This document shows positions 55,160 through 63,702 of a stretch of DNA of 64,000 bases, one piece after another. How positions within the stretch are numbered: the stretch's first letter is position 1; each line of letters begins with the position of its first letter. Made by a program: the position numbers and the translations under genes. This DNA is from Dyadobacter sp. SG02 (GTDB lineage Bacteria; Bacteroidota; Bacteroidia; Cytophagales; Spirosomataceae). Location of the stretch: contig NZ_FNYL01000009.1 in NCBI RefSeq assembly GCF_900109045.1, forward strand, positions 309,374-373,373, given 5' to 3'. Under the pieces are notes generated by a model. It searched no databases, had not been told where the DNA came from, and saw nothing but the letters and a program-made list of their open reading frames with translations.

Positions 55160-55430
55160 CATATTGAAAAATTTTTTATGCAAATAATTATATTTTCCGG
55201 ATATCGAGGGGCTTGGGATGAAGATCTGGGCATTCAACGAGTGCGCGGGAAACAGGCGTAGTTTCGATACTGATTTTACCTCAAAATCTTATTAATTTAC
55301 ACTGCGAAAACACCGTAAATCCTGCTTCGAAATCGCGGAGAATATCTGGAACAACCTCAAAGTCACTCTTGTTTAAATTCCAGTTTTTTTTCGCCGGCAG
55401 GCATCCCGGAAATCTTTTTCGTCAGCAGCG

Positions 55431-58268
55431 ATGAACTTAAGATTTAGCGTAATGCTCTGCCTGGTATTGTTCACAAGAGGCGCGTTCCTGTGGGCGCAAC
55501 CGGGTACCATTCAGGACAAAGTAAGTCAACAACTTGACCGGGCTGCCGAGCTGACTTCGTCGCAACCGGAACAAGCGCTGGCGGCTGCGCTAGCGGCTTT
55601 GAAGGGTGCACAAACCCATCATCTGACGTTTTCGGAAGGAAAAGCTTACCAGTTACTGGCCCGTATTTACGCCGAGCGAAGCGAATACACGAAGGCGCTG
55701 GAAGCCAGCAAGTCGGGCGTCGCCCTATTTGACCGTTTAGGCGAAGCGAAGGAGACTTGCAGAATGTATATCGGCATGGGTATCATTAACCGGTATCTCA
55801 AACTTTACCCCGCCGCCATTGAATCCAATTTGCAGGCGGAAAGTATTGCTAAAAAACAAGCATTTACCCTTCAACTGGCTGCCATTTACGGAAATCTGGG
55901 TAATATTTACTTTGATCGGCAGGACTACAACCACGCATTGGAATATCACCGAAAATCTCTTCAGATTCACGAATCCCTGGGCGACGAACAGGGCATGGGG
56001 AATACGTTTCATAACCTGGGCATGATTTATCGTATGCAAAAACAATACGATAAGGCCCTCGATTACTATAACCGGTCGTTGGCCATCGATAGCCGGAAAA
56101 ATAATCTGGGCAATGTTGCCATTTCTTATACTGACCTCGCACGGCTTTATATTGCGAAGAATGATTTTCGGGAAGCGTTGGTATACGCTGAGAAATCGTT
56201 TGGCATTGCCCGGAAAATTGACGCCAAGGCGCTCGAACAGGCCGCCTTGTCGCTCCTGCCGCTCATTCATGCCGCATTGGGAAACCAGGACCTGGCGCTC
56301 CGGCATCACCAGGACTATATCAGCCTTTCCGACAGCCTGCAATCGGCGAAGCTCTCGAAGCAAATCGCGGACATGCAAGCCCGGTACCAGACCGAGCAAA
56401 AAAACCGAGAACTTCGGTTACAAAGCCTTCGGCTGCAAGCCCAGCAGGCGTCACTCAGCCAACAGCGTATGTTGATCACCGTGCTCATCGCCTTTGTGCT
56501 GCTGGCCGCGCTGATCGGATACCTCCTGTTTAACCGCTACAAGCTCCGGCAATACAACTTGAAGCTTTCGCTGGAAAATCAGCAGTACCAACTTTCACAA
56601 AAACTGCAACTTCGGAATGAGGAGACTGAGCTACTGCTGACCGAAACAGCCCATATCAAGCAGCTGGACCGGGTCAAGTCCCAATTTTTTGCCAATATCT
56701 CCCATGAATTCCGTACGCCGCTGCAACTGATCCTGGCACCGCTTCAAAAACAGGGAAGCATTACCGGTGAAGAAGCGCACATGATGGAACGCAATGCGAA
56801 CCGGCTGCTTCGATTGGTCAACCAGCTGCTTGACCTCGCCAAGGCTGAGATGGGTATGCTTAAACTGAATTACCAATGGGATAACCTAATCGGTTTCCTT
56901 CGCCAGACCGCACTCTATTTTGAGCCGATGGCCAAGGCAAAAAAACTCCTGTATCAAATTGATTTACCGGCCAGCGAGCCGTTGGTTGCTTACGACGCCG
57001 ATAAACTTGAAAAAATTGTCTATAATTTATTGTCGAATGCCATCAAGTTCACACCCTCCGGTGGCCGGGTTATCCTCCGGGTAGAACTCCGAGTGGAACA
57101 TCGGGTGGAAGCAGACCGTCCAGGCGGCCTCTGGATTACCGTGAGCGATTCGGGTGTAGGTATGCCCGAATCGTTGCAAAGCAGGATTTTCGATCGGTTT
57201 TACCAGATCGATTCTTCCGAAACGCGGGCTTTTGAAGGCAGCGGCCTGGGCCTGGCGCTGACCAAGGAGCTCGTAGACCTCCATCATGGCTCGATCCGGG
57301 TAAATAGTCTGCCTGAATCGGGCAGCACATTCGAGGTGTGGTTACCGTTGAAAACCGACGCGCCGTCGTTTGATAATGATTTACATAGAGTGGTTTCGAC
57401 CATAGGCACCGGCCAATCGGCTGACAAAGCGGTTGCTAGGCCCAACTTCCTGACAAAACAGGAGAGCGCCGAACTTACGCAGGAAGACCGGCCGACGCTA
57501 TTGCTGGTAGAAGACCACCCGGAATTAAATCATTATCTCAGGCAGCAACTTTCCGACCGGTTCCAGGTGGTGCATGCGATGCAGGGCGACGAAGGATTGG
57601 TGGTAGCGCGCAGTTTAATACCCGACTTGATTGTCTCCGATATCATGATGCCGGTAATGGACGGGTTTTCGTTAACCCGATGCCTCAAAGAAGACGACCT
57701 GACCAGCCATATTCCGGTGATCCTGCTGACGGCCAAAGATGACATCGATTCCCGGATGGAAGGCTTTGAACTTGGCGCTGAACAATATCTGGCAAAGCCT
57801 TTCGTCCTGGACGAACTGGTGGCCCGTATCAACAGTCTCCTTGCGCAACGTCATCTTTTACGAAAGAAATACAGCCGGGAAGTGGTACTGCAACCGACCG
57901 GCACGCCCGTACGCGACCGGGAGGGTGAATTTCTGGAAAAAGTGATACGTATCATCGATGAGCACATATCACAGGAGGACTTTAACGTGGAAATGCTCCA
58001 ACAGGAAATGGGTATGAGCCGAATGCAGCTGCACCGAAAATTGAAAGCCCTTACCGATCAGTCTGCGTCCGATTTTATCCGCTACATTCGTTTGCAACGG
58101 GCCGCCGACCTGTTACAGAAATCCGGCAGCCCGGTGGCCGAGGTTGCCTACAAGTCCGGGTTCAATCACCTCTCCTATTTCTCCAAATGCTTTAAAGAGC
58201 AATTTGGAATGCTGCCTTCCGAATATGCCAGGCAAAAGCATACCGATAACTCAGAATATCGATATTAA
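55431..58268 (+). CDS. Hybrid two-component regulator: TPR sensor, histidine kinase, receiver, AraC domain
   Basis: This 945-residue protein has a signal peptide (ends FLWAQ), then periplasmic TPR repeats (about 35-310; for example YGNLGNIYFDRQDYNHALEY and NLGMIYRMQKQYDKALDYYN). A coiled stretch and one membrane helix follow (about 347-367, LITVLIAFVLLAALIGYLLF). The HisKA domain has His425 in ANISHEFRTPLQLILAPL. The HATPase has LLSNAIKFTPSGG, DSGVGMPESLQSRIFDRFYQ and GSGLGLALTKELVDLHHG. The receiver has Asp737 in PDLIVSDIMMPVMDGF, and the C-terminus is an AraC helix-turn-helix (about 840-940). It lacks the beta-propeller sensor of glycan-sensing HTCS proteins. It may govern susC on its left or the genes on its right. 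Confidence 0.94.
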   Translation: MNLRFSVMLCLVLFTRGAFLWAQPGTIQDKVSQQLDRAAELTSSQPEQALAAALAALKGAQTHHLTFSEGKAYQLLARIYAERSEYTKALEASKSGVALFDRLGEAKETCRMYIGMGIINRYLKLYPAAIESNLQAESIAKKQAFTLQLAAIYGNLGNIYFDRQDYNHALEYHRKSLQIHESLGDEQGMGNTFHNLGMIYRMQKQYDKALDYYNRSLAIDSRKNNLGNVAISYTDLARLYIAKNDFREALVYAEKSFGIARKIDAKALEQAALSLLPLIHAALGNQDLALRHHQDYISLSDSLQSAKLSKQIADMQARYQTEQKNRELRLQSLRLQAQQASLSQQRMLITVLIAFVLLAALIGYLLFNRYKLRQYNLKLSLENQQYQLSQKLQLRNEETELLLTETAHIKQLDRVKSQFFANISHEFRTPLQLILAPLQKQGSITGEEAHMMERNANRLLRLVNQLLDLAKAEMGMLKLNYQWDNLIGFLRQTALYFEPMAKAKKLLYQIDLPASEPLVAYDADKLEKIVYNLLSNAIKFTPSGGRVILRVELRVEHRVEADRPGGLWITVSDSGVGMPESLQSRIFDRFYQIDSSETRAFEGSGLGLALTKELVDLHHGSIRVNSLPESGSTFEVWLPLKTDAPSFDNDLHRVVSTIGTGQSADKAVARPNFLTKQESAELTQEDRPTLLLVEDHPELNHYLRQQLSDRFQVVHAMQGDEGLVVARSLIPDLIVSDIMMPVMDGFSLTRCLKEDDLTSHIPVILLTAKDDIDSRMEGFELGAEQYLAKPFVLDELVARINSLLAQRHLLRKKYSREVVLQPTGTPVRDREGEFLEKVIRIIDEHISQEDFNVEMLQQEMGMSRMQLHRKLKALTDQSASDFIRYIRLQRAADLLQKSGSPVAEVAYKSGFNHLSYFSKCFKEQFGMLPSEYARQKHTDNSEYRY

Positions 58269-58430
58269 TTCAATGATTTTCAGTTGATTAACTTGATGTT
58301 ATATCAGTGCTAATTTTTGGGAAATGCGTGCTAAAAGGGTTGGCGGGGTCAATGCTAGTTTTGCTGTCACAAGGTATTCGCCGAATCACCTTTAAGCAGT
58401 AGGCATCCTCACCATTACTTTTTAACAGAA

Positions 58431-59717
58431 ATGAAAACAGTAAGCGTGGCAGCGTTTTTTATCCTGCTCTCTCTCATCAATCCGAATCTGCTCTTCGCCC
58501 AATGGCTTACGGTCGGAGGCAATCAGTACGTATTACCCTCTGTAAAAGTCGGGATTGGGACATCCAGCCCGCAGCGAAGTCTGGATGTGCTAAACACCGT
58601 GGACACCTACATCCGGGTGGGTTCGCTGGGTGGCAATCAGCTGGATGCACAGACTGCCGGAATAGAACTCCGCAGGAGCTTGTTCAACGGCACTTCTACC
58701 ATCTGGTCCATCAACAATGAATCGACCTTCCGGATCCGAAACAATGGAAAAGCATTGTTCTCCATGAGTCCTGGGGGTATCCGGCTAGGCAATGCCGTCA
58801 ACGACCCTCTCGAGGTTACAATTCATGGACAGAATGTTGTTCAAAACGGCGGTATACTGGATGGCGGCGCGCTGACGCTGACCTCCGTGGTGGGTAGCAA
58901 CACGCATAGCCTGCACATGGACGGTAATCAGCTGGAAAGTTCCGACCCACTTTACCTGAACAATACATCGGATAAAGATATTCTGCTCGCCAATGGCGGA
59001 GGGCGTGTCAAAGTAGGCACGACCGACAATGAGGCCCGGCTAAGCATAGCATCCGAGGGCGACATGCAGCTGAAACTGATCAATCCGGGCAGTGGCGGTG
59101 CCGCGTGGCGGATTGGGGTCGGCAACTCGAATTGGTCGGCCGGAGCAGGGAAGCTGGTTTTCTCCAAAACCGCGAGTTCTTCCGACGCGGCCATGGTCAT
59201 TACCCAGGCGGGTAATGTAGGCATCGGCCTCACAACACCCTCAAAAACTTTACAGGTTAACGGTACTACGTCGACGAAAGTACTGGAAATCACCGGCGGA
59301 GCCGACCTGGCCGAACAATTTGACATCGAAGCGGGCGAAACGCTGCTTCCGGGTACGGTGGTCAGCATTGATCCCGCGAAACCAGGGCAACTGCGGGAGG
59401 CCCGGGGAGCTTACGACAAAACCGTCGCCGGCATCATCAGCGGCGCCGGTGAGGTGCAGCCGGGTATGCTGATGGGCCAGGCAGGCACGCTCGCGAGCGG
59501 ACAGTATCCGGTCGCGCTCACCGGAAGGGTTTATTGCCGCGTCGACGCCACCTCCGGGGCCGTTCGTCCCGGCGACCTTCTCACAACTTCCACCACAGCC
59601 GGCCATGCGATGAAGGCGACCGACGGCCAGCTGGCGCAGGGAGCTATTATCGGCAAGGCGATGACGGGCCTGGAAACGGGCCGCGGGCTGGTGCTGGTGT
59701 TGGTTAGTCTTCAATAG
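58431..59717 (+). CDS. Secreted fibre-like protein with conserved C-terminal domain
   Basis: This 428-residue protein has a signal peptide ending LLFAQ. The N-terminal part has motifs seen in tail-fibre-like and adhesin-like beta-structures of Bacteroidota: VKVGIGTSSPQRSLDVLN near 38-55 and again AGNVGIGLTTPSKTLQVNG near 260-278. Between them are many short beta-strand, Gly/Asn-rich stretches. The C-terminal about 140 residues (GGADLAEQFDIEAGETLLPG; AYDKTVAGIISGAGEV; VRPGDLLTTSTTAGHAMKA) form a domain found at the end of many bacterial fibre proteins. The role is unknown, possibly surface display. TAGTTTTG at 58356-58363 is a possible -7 element. The next gene starts 21 bp downstream. Confidence 0.75.
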   Translation: MKTVSVAAFFILLSLINPNLLFAQWLTVGGNQYVLPSVKVGIGTSSPQRSLDVLNTVDTYIRVGSLGGNQLDAQTAGIELRRSLFNGTSTIWSINNESTFRIRNNGKALFSMSPGGIRLGNAVNDPLEVTIHGQNVVQNGGILDGGALTLTSVVGSNTHSLHMDGNQLESSDPLYLNNTSDKDILLANGGGRVKVGTTDNEARLSIASEGDMQLKLINPGSGGAAWRIGVGNSNWSAGAGKLVFSKTASSSDAAMVITQAGNVGIGLTTPSKTLQVNGTTSTKVLEITGGADLAEQFDIEAGETLLPGTVVSIDPAKPGQLREARGAYDKTVAGIISGAGEVQPGMLMGQAGTLASGQYPVALTGRVYCRVDATSGAVRPGDLLTTSTTAGHAMKATDGQLAQGAIIGKAMTGLETGRGLVLVLVSLQ

Positions 59718-59738
59718 GTGCATTATTCTGTAAAAACT

Positions 59739-61541
59739 ATGAAACTAGTCAATCTCCTATTTTTGGGTCTGGTCAGCCTGTCCTGCGGGGCGGCAATGGC
59801 CCAGACGATGGTACCGCAATCATTCCGCTACCATGCGGATACGACAGGCGACAGGCAACCAAGGTTCCTGACGCAGGTAACCTGGGCAAATACCTCATTT
59901 CTGCGATTGTATTTCAAAGGTACTCAATTGGGTAACAGCAGTTTTCTGGTACTGGAAGGCACCGATGGCGCCCGACAGGAAATTCGCAGCGAGGATCTCG
60001 AAAACTGGCGTTACAGCTCAGCTTACTTCAACGGACAATCGGTGAATGTCTCGCTTGTCGCGGCACCCGGCGACCGGAATACGGTCAATATCAGCTCCAT
60101 AAAGATTAGCAGCAGCCCGGCCCGCGTGGGCGGAGACCCTATTCGGCCATTGCAAACTTTTCAGGAACAGCACCACGCTTCAACCGCAAGAACCTCGAAA
60201 TCCGCCAGTGATTATCCATACGCTGACGCGGTAGGCAGGTTTACCAATGGAAGCGAATCGCACGGCACGGGCTGGATTGCACCGAACGGGGCCATCGTGA
60301 CTTCGGCGGCGATTTACAGCGGTCATATTGTGGACCAATCATACGACGTCATTGAGTTTAATGTACCGGCTTCGAACGGCGCGACCGTGAATCACCCCGC
60401 TCCTCAGGACCAGTATCCGGTATCGACCGCCAATAGCGATGCAATTCTATTTTCATCCGTGGTACCCTACAAGTACCTGCAAAAACAGACGACCATTATG
60501 GCTGGTTATGCGATCATCTCCCCGTTGCCGAACAGCACCGGATTCAGGCCCGGAGAGCGTCAGCGGGAATATTTCCGCATCGCACGCAATCCTAACTCTT
60601 CCATTATCGAATCGATGGGCGATGTGCCGGTTGAATTGCTTCACTACGGCGTATTCCCCGGCCTGGCGGGAAGCGACGGGTTTAAGACCCTTCATGTAAC
60701 GCAAACCTCCCTATTGAAACAGGACGATTACCTCTCGGTTTGGGCTGATGCCTATCGCGATGATTTCGCGCTCCACAATGGAATTGGCGTTGTCCATGCG
60801 AGCGGACCGGCGTATGGGAGTGATGGTGGAGCACCTGTTACCTACCAGGCATCGAATGTGGCCATCGGAGTACATTCGCACGATGGTGTTGATGGTATGG
60901 CGCCAGTGGCGATGGGTTTCCGGGACGACGACTTCCGAAATCAACTCGCCCACTTCTATTCCGCCAATTCGATTTACGTAGACCCGGATGGATTGTATAA
61001 CCCTGCCAGCGGTGCCATAGACAAACCCTACCTGACGATACAGCAAGCGGCGCAGCACGCGCCTGCCGGTGCACAGGTATACGTAGCCCGAAACACGTAC
61101 ACGGGACCGGTAACGATTGACCGGGCTATGACACTGAGGGCGCCCGTCGGCGAGGTTACTATCGGGGTATCGAATGCGGCCGGTCGCCGGGGAGCAGAAA
61201 CCGACCTCGCGAGCCGGGTGGCGATGGCCGAAGCGATTGCATCCCTTCCAAGACCGGAAAGTGCGGAAAAAGCAGGAAAGCTCCGGGCTTACCCCAATCC
61301 ATTTAAAGATCAGACCGAAATTGCGTACCAGCTTCCGGAAAACATTTCCGCATCCATCAGTATCTATACCAATAGCGGTACACGCGTCGCAGGCTTTTCA
61401 ACCGACAATGCCACGCCCGGCGAGCATAAGCACCTCTGGAATGGTACCGATTACCAGGGGAAAACGGTCCCACCGGGCTTGTACATGGTAACGATAACTT
61501 ATGGAAATCAAACCTTTACAACGAAAGTATTGAAACAATAA
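59739..61541 (+). CDS. T9SS-exported protein with a degenerate chymotrypsin-like protease domain
   Basis: The ATG at 59739 gives 600 residues with signal peptide (ends AAMAQ). Residues about 165-385 follow the order of an S1/V8-type protease: GRFTNG, GTGWIAPNGAIVTSAAIYSG where GSGWI-LTAAHC is expected, NSDAILF (Asp234, like the catalytic DIALL), and GPAYGSDGGAPVTYQ where GDSGGPV is expected, then AIGVHSHDG. The catalytic His is absent and the Ser position is Asp (Ser361-Asp362), so it should be inactive as a protease. Residues about 412-475 resemble a short parallel beta-helix start (SIYVDPDGLYNPASG). Residues about 515-600 are a type A T9SS sorting domain (LRAYPNPFKDQTEIAYQLPE, YMVTITYGNQTFTTKVLKQ). 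It is thus exported and anchored or released at the cell surface. Confidence 0.75.
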   Translation: MKLVNLLFLGLVSLSCGAAMAQTMVPQSFRYHADTTGDRQPRFLTQVTWANTSFLRLYFKGTQLGNSSFLVLEGTDGARQEIRSEDLENWRYSSAYFNGQSVNVSLVAAPGDRNTVNISSIKISSSPARVGGDPIRPLQTFQEQHHASTARTSKSASDYPYADAVGRFTNGSESHGTGWIAPNGAIVTSAAIYSGHIVDQSYDVIEFNVPASNGATVNHPAPQDQYPVSTANSDAILFSSVVPYKYLQKQTTIMAGYAIISPLPNSTGFRPGERQREYFRIARNPNSSIIESMGDVPVELLHYGVFPGLAGSDGFKTLHVTQTSLLKQDDYLSVWADAYRDDFALHNGIGVVHASGPAYGSDGGAPVTYQASNVAIGVHSHDGVDGMAPVAMGFRDDDFRNQLAHFYSANSIYVDPDGLYNPASGAIDKPYLTIQQAAQHAPAGAQVYVARNTYTGPVTIDRAMTLRAPVGEVTIGVSNAAGRRGAETDLASRVAMAEAIASLPRPESAEKAGKLRAYPNPFKDQTEIAYQLPENISASISIYTNSGTRVAGFSTDNATPGEHKHLWNGTDYQGKTVPPGLYMVTITYGNQTFTTKVLKQ

Positions 61542-61591
61542 GCCCGTCCAGGCTGCCGGCTTCCGTACTGAATCACTAAAATATTTATAGC

Positions 61592-62146
61592 ATGAAAAAG
61601 ATATTTAAAAACTTAATGGCCGCCCCTATGCTGGGACTCGCTTTCATGAGCGCGGTACTTGGTGGCGCAAAAATGCCCGCGGAACAACCAGATAAGGTAA
61701 AAGTCGCAGTGATAGAATTCACACCCGGCTCAGACGCGTCGATAATGACCTACGAAGCCAAACGGCAACTCCAGGCCAGCATCGCATTTGAACTTTACAA
61801 AAGCAAAAGGTTTGATGTCGTAGATGTAAGGCACACCAGGGATGCCTCGCAGGCCGATTTGGCGGCGGTGAATGGCGAGTCGACAGCAGCTGCGGTGCGC
61901 GTCGGAAAGCAACTCCGTGTCAGTTATGTACTTACCGGGACCGTCGTCGAATACAACCCGCAAGGTTCTGCGACGCTGGCAACACGGCTGGTAGAAGTAT
62001 CGACTGGAAAAGTCAAACACACCGAGACCATTTCGCAGCAAAGCATTTCCAAGGTCACCACCGGGGGAGCCGCAGAAATGGCGGCGAAGGTGCTTAAACC
62101 TCTTATTCAAAAACTAACCGATTCACTCGCGGCATTGGCATTTTGA
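61592..62146 (+). CDS. CsgG/TolB-N-like secreted protein
   Basis: This 184-residue protein has an N-terminal signal (LMAAPMLGLAFMSAVLGGA). The mature part fits the fold shared by CsgG, LpoB/FlgT and TolB N-terminal domains: KVKVAVIEFTPGSDAS, FELYKSKRFDVVDVRHTRDA, GKQLRVSYVLTGTVVEYNPQ and VEVSTGKVKHTETISQQS. There is no lipobox Cys, and the length is far below CsgG, so it is not a curli pore. Proteins of this fold often assemble or regulate envelope structures. It follows the T9SS protein after 50 bp and is probably in the same transcript. Confidence 0.75.
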   Translation: MKKIFKNLMAAPMLGLAFMSAVLGGAKMPAEQPDKVKVAVIEFTPGSDASIMTYEAKRQLQASIAFELYKSKRFDVVDVRHTRDASQADLAAVNGESTAAAVRVGKQLRVSYVLTGTVVEYNPQGSATLATRLVEVSTGKVKHTETISQQSISKVTTGGAAEMAAKVLKPLIQKLTDSLAALAF

Positions 62147-62164
62147 TTAGCTATGTAAACTGGT

Positions 62165-62204
62165 GCGCCCCGCGAATGTCATCGTAACGACATTTGCGGG
62201 GCGC
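62165..62204. terminator. Long hairpin between convergent genes
   Basis: A 16-bp stem (62165-62180 with 62189-62204, one G-T pair) with an 8-base loop lies between the convergent genes ending at 62146 and 62222. The lower stem is very GC-rich (GCGCCCCGC). There is no long T tract on either strand, but position and stability fit a two-way transcription stop. Confidence 0.6.
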
Positions 62205-62221
62205 GCTAGTTACATAACTTG

Positions 62222-62896
62222 TCACTTGTTCATCCCGAATGTATAGGCTATCGTGATGTTAGCCAGCAGACCCTTTGTAGCCGGAAAACCCTGTGGCGCG
62301 GCTTTATAGGTCTCCAGTTTGTCGGTGATTTTATTAAAGTAGGTGAAAGAATTGTCATCCAGCGAACTCGACACATTGGGCCAGTATCTTACACTGGGCA
62401 TGATCAGGATGCCAGCAAGGACATTTTTCTGGTGTTCAAATGGATAATAACGGTAGTAAGCGCCTGCACCCAATGTCACCGTGTGATAGGATTTCAATGG
62501 TTGCGGACCGGCCGCGTCACCATTGTAATTAACTTCGTAAAAGTGGATTTTTGGCTCGAAACGGATATCGAATCGGGGCGTGATGCGGTATCCGACACCG
62601 AATCCCAGCGTATGGGTAAGCTTTTCCTGCAATTGCTGGCGCTGTGCCACCAGCGAGGCCGCGTTGCCTTTGAAATGCAGGTTGAACCCGTGGGAATAGT
62701 CGAAAACGAAACGTTTGGTAGTATACTCCGCCTGGACATTGAAACCACCGAGCAGGATCTGACTGACGCCCCCACCCAGTGTGAAGCGGTTGGAATAGGG
62801 GAAGGAAGCGGGAGCGGTATGCTCCTGCCCAAAAGTCCGGATGCAAAAACTGAATACAATTACTGCAGTAAAGAAGGCAATCTTCTGATTTTTCAT
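62222..62896 (-). CDS. Outer-membrane beta-barrel protein
   Basis: With the ATG at 62896 (MKNQKIAFFTAVIVFSFCIR) the protein has 224 residues and a signal peptide ending TFGQ. The rest consists of alternating hydrophobic strands with aromatic ends: RFTLGGGVSQILLGGFNVQA, FVFDYSHGFNLHFKG, LGFGVGYRITPRFDIRFEPK, VTLGAGAYYRYYPF and the last strand LANITIAYTFGMNK. This suggests a barrel of about 8 strands of the OmpA/OmpW-like size class. The ligand or function is unknown. It converges with the CsgG-like gene across the hairpin at 62165. Confidence 0.8.
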   Translation of the reverse strand: MKNQKIAFFTAVIVFSFCIRTFGQEHTAPASFPYSNRFTLGGGVSQILLGGFNVQAEYTTKRFVFDYSHGFNLHFKGNAASLVAQRQQLQEKLTHTLGFGVGYRITPRFDIRFEPKIHFYEVNYNGDAAGPQPLKSYHTVTLGAGAYYRYYPFEHQKNVLAGILIMPSVRYWPNVSSSLDDNSFTYFNKITDKLETYKAAPQGFPATKGLLANITIAYTFGMNK

Positions 62897-62958
62897 GGCT
62901 AATAGCAAAAATAAGTTGTTTAATAGGCGACAATGTATTGTTAAATGGGCAGGGGCGA

Positions 62959-63129
62959 TTACACGAGCTCCTCCATTCGGTCGCCATGTTCGAACATGGC
63001 TTCCTCCAAGAAGCTTTCCTGATCGCCGATCGTAAACATCGAGAGAAAAAAGATGAGCAAATCTTCGGCGGGGCGAAGCTGGTCAGATACTGAGATTGAT
63101 TCCTGAGCGCTTGGGCTTTGCGTTATCAT
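62959..63129 (-). CDS. Small hypothetical protein, 56 residues
   Basis: An ATG at 63129 opens a short frame ending with TAA at 62959. The product starts MITQSPSAQESISVSDQL and ends FEHGDRMEELV. It is acidic and has one moderately hydrophobic stretch (EDLLIFFLSMF). I recognise no family. It sits upstream of the beta-barrel gene on the same strand, 62 bp away. Its integrity and acidic composition favour a real gene, but this rests on little. Confidence 0.4.
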   Translation of the reverse strand: MITQSPSAQESISVSDQLRPAEDLLIFFLSMFTIGDQESFLEEAMFEHGDRMEELV

Positions 63130-63454
63130 GGCTGGTTACTGTCTGATTTTGTTTGACTTACATGACAAAATTAATCAGCACAGCCCGGGTGGCAACAAGG
63201 TCTTGAGTAGATCTGAAATTTGGTTTGTGATTGGCAATCTGGGTTAGCAGTTGGTATTTGTCAGCCAAAGGTTACAGGTACCGACAACCCGATCAGGGTA
63301 TCATTATTGAATGAGTTGCCACAACTTTGTATGTACATGCAGGAGATTTCCTTGCCCACGGAGTTAATTGTGCGGGAGTCCACGCGGAGGAAGGGTATTG
63401 GGAAAGATTGAGGCTTAACCGTGATAACATCGGCCGGTACCTGCCTAAAACGCA
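63130..63454. other. Intergenic stretch without a clear gene
   Basis: The region lies between the 56-residue ORF and the rRNA terminator. Two overlapping open frames of about 63 codons exist on opposite strands (63220-63411 plus, 63261-63455 minus). Neither has a recognisable start context or family motif, and the minus frame runs into the terminator. I see no tRNA. It may hold remains of an old gene. Confidence 0.4.
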
Positions 63455-63484
63455 AAAAAGCCTCCTTTATGGGGAGGCTTTTTG
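63455..63484 (-). terminator. Rho-independent terminator of the rRNA operon
   Basis: On the minus strand GCCTCC (63479-63474 side), loop CCATAAA and GGAGGC are followed by six T residues. It lies about 12 bp after the 5S gene, in the right orientation to end the rRNA operon. Confidence 0.85.
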
Positions 63485-63495
63485 TGTTTAATAAT

Positions 63496-63604
63496 TGTGG
63501 CGACTACCTACTTTACCAGGTTTGAACCAAGTATCATCGGCGGTCCGGGGCTTAACTTCTCTGTTCGGGATGGGAAGAGGTGAACACCCGGCCAATAGTC
63601 ACCA
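63496..63604 (-). rRNA. rrf: 5S ribosomal RNA
   Basis: The minus strand contains the 5S signatures CACCTCTTCCCATCCCGAAC and AGAAGTTAAGCCCCG, followed by a GGTAGTCGCCAC end that pairs with the GGTGACTATTGGCC start. Length is about 109 bases. Exact ends are estimated within a few bases. Confidence 0.93.
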
Positions 63605-63615
63605 ACAAGCTCTTT
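63587..63615. repeat. 29-bp direct repeat, copy 1 (5' end of 5S)
   Basis: The 29 bases starting CCCGGCCAATAGTCACC and ending AGCTCTTT cover the 5' end of the 5S gene and its leader on the minus strand. An identical copy stands 79 bp away at 63666-63694. Confidence 0.9.
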
Positions 63616-63665
63616 TGTTGGTCTGTTGTGGTATTGCAAGGAGGTGAAGCGAATCGTCGCACCGT

Positions 63666-63694
63666 CCCGGCCAATAGTCACCAACAAGCTCTTT
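63666..63694. repeat. 29-bp direct repeat, copy 2 (in the 23S-5S spacer)
   Basis: This is an exact copy of the 63587-63615 sequence, placed in the 23S-5S spacer. It includes the first bases of a 5S gene but no further 5S sequence, so it looks like the trace of a second, lost 5S gene or a duplicated processing signal. Confidence 0.9.
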
Positions 63695-63702
63695 GAGTTA
63701 TC

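Larger units (their letters stand above)
55080..55430. other. Divergent intergenic region between susC and the phosphorelay gene
   Basis: This 351-bp gap holds no gene. Its left part carries the two LacI operators (55123-55159). On the minus strand TACTTTG (55146-55140) lies between and overlaps the operators and could serve as a -7 element for susC, although it is one base shorter than TAnnTTTG. The right part (about 55165-55430) is AT-rich and must hold the start for the gene at 55431, but I find no clear consensus there. Confidence 0.6.

Noticed and set aside
63220..63455. Two opposite short frames of 63 and 64 codons before the rRNA terminator
   Set aside because: They overlap each other, show no motif, and one reads into the terminator stem. 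Neither can be supported.
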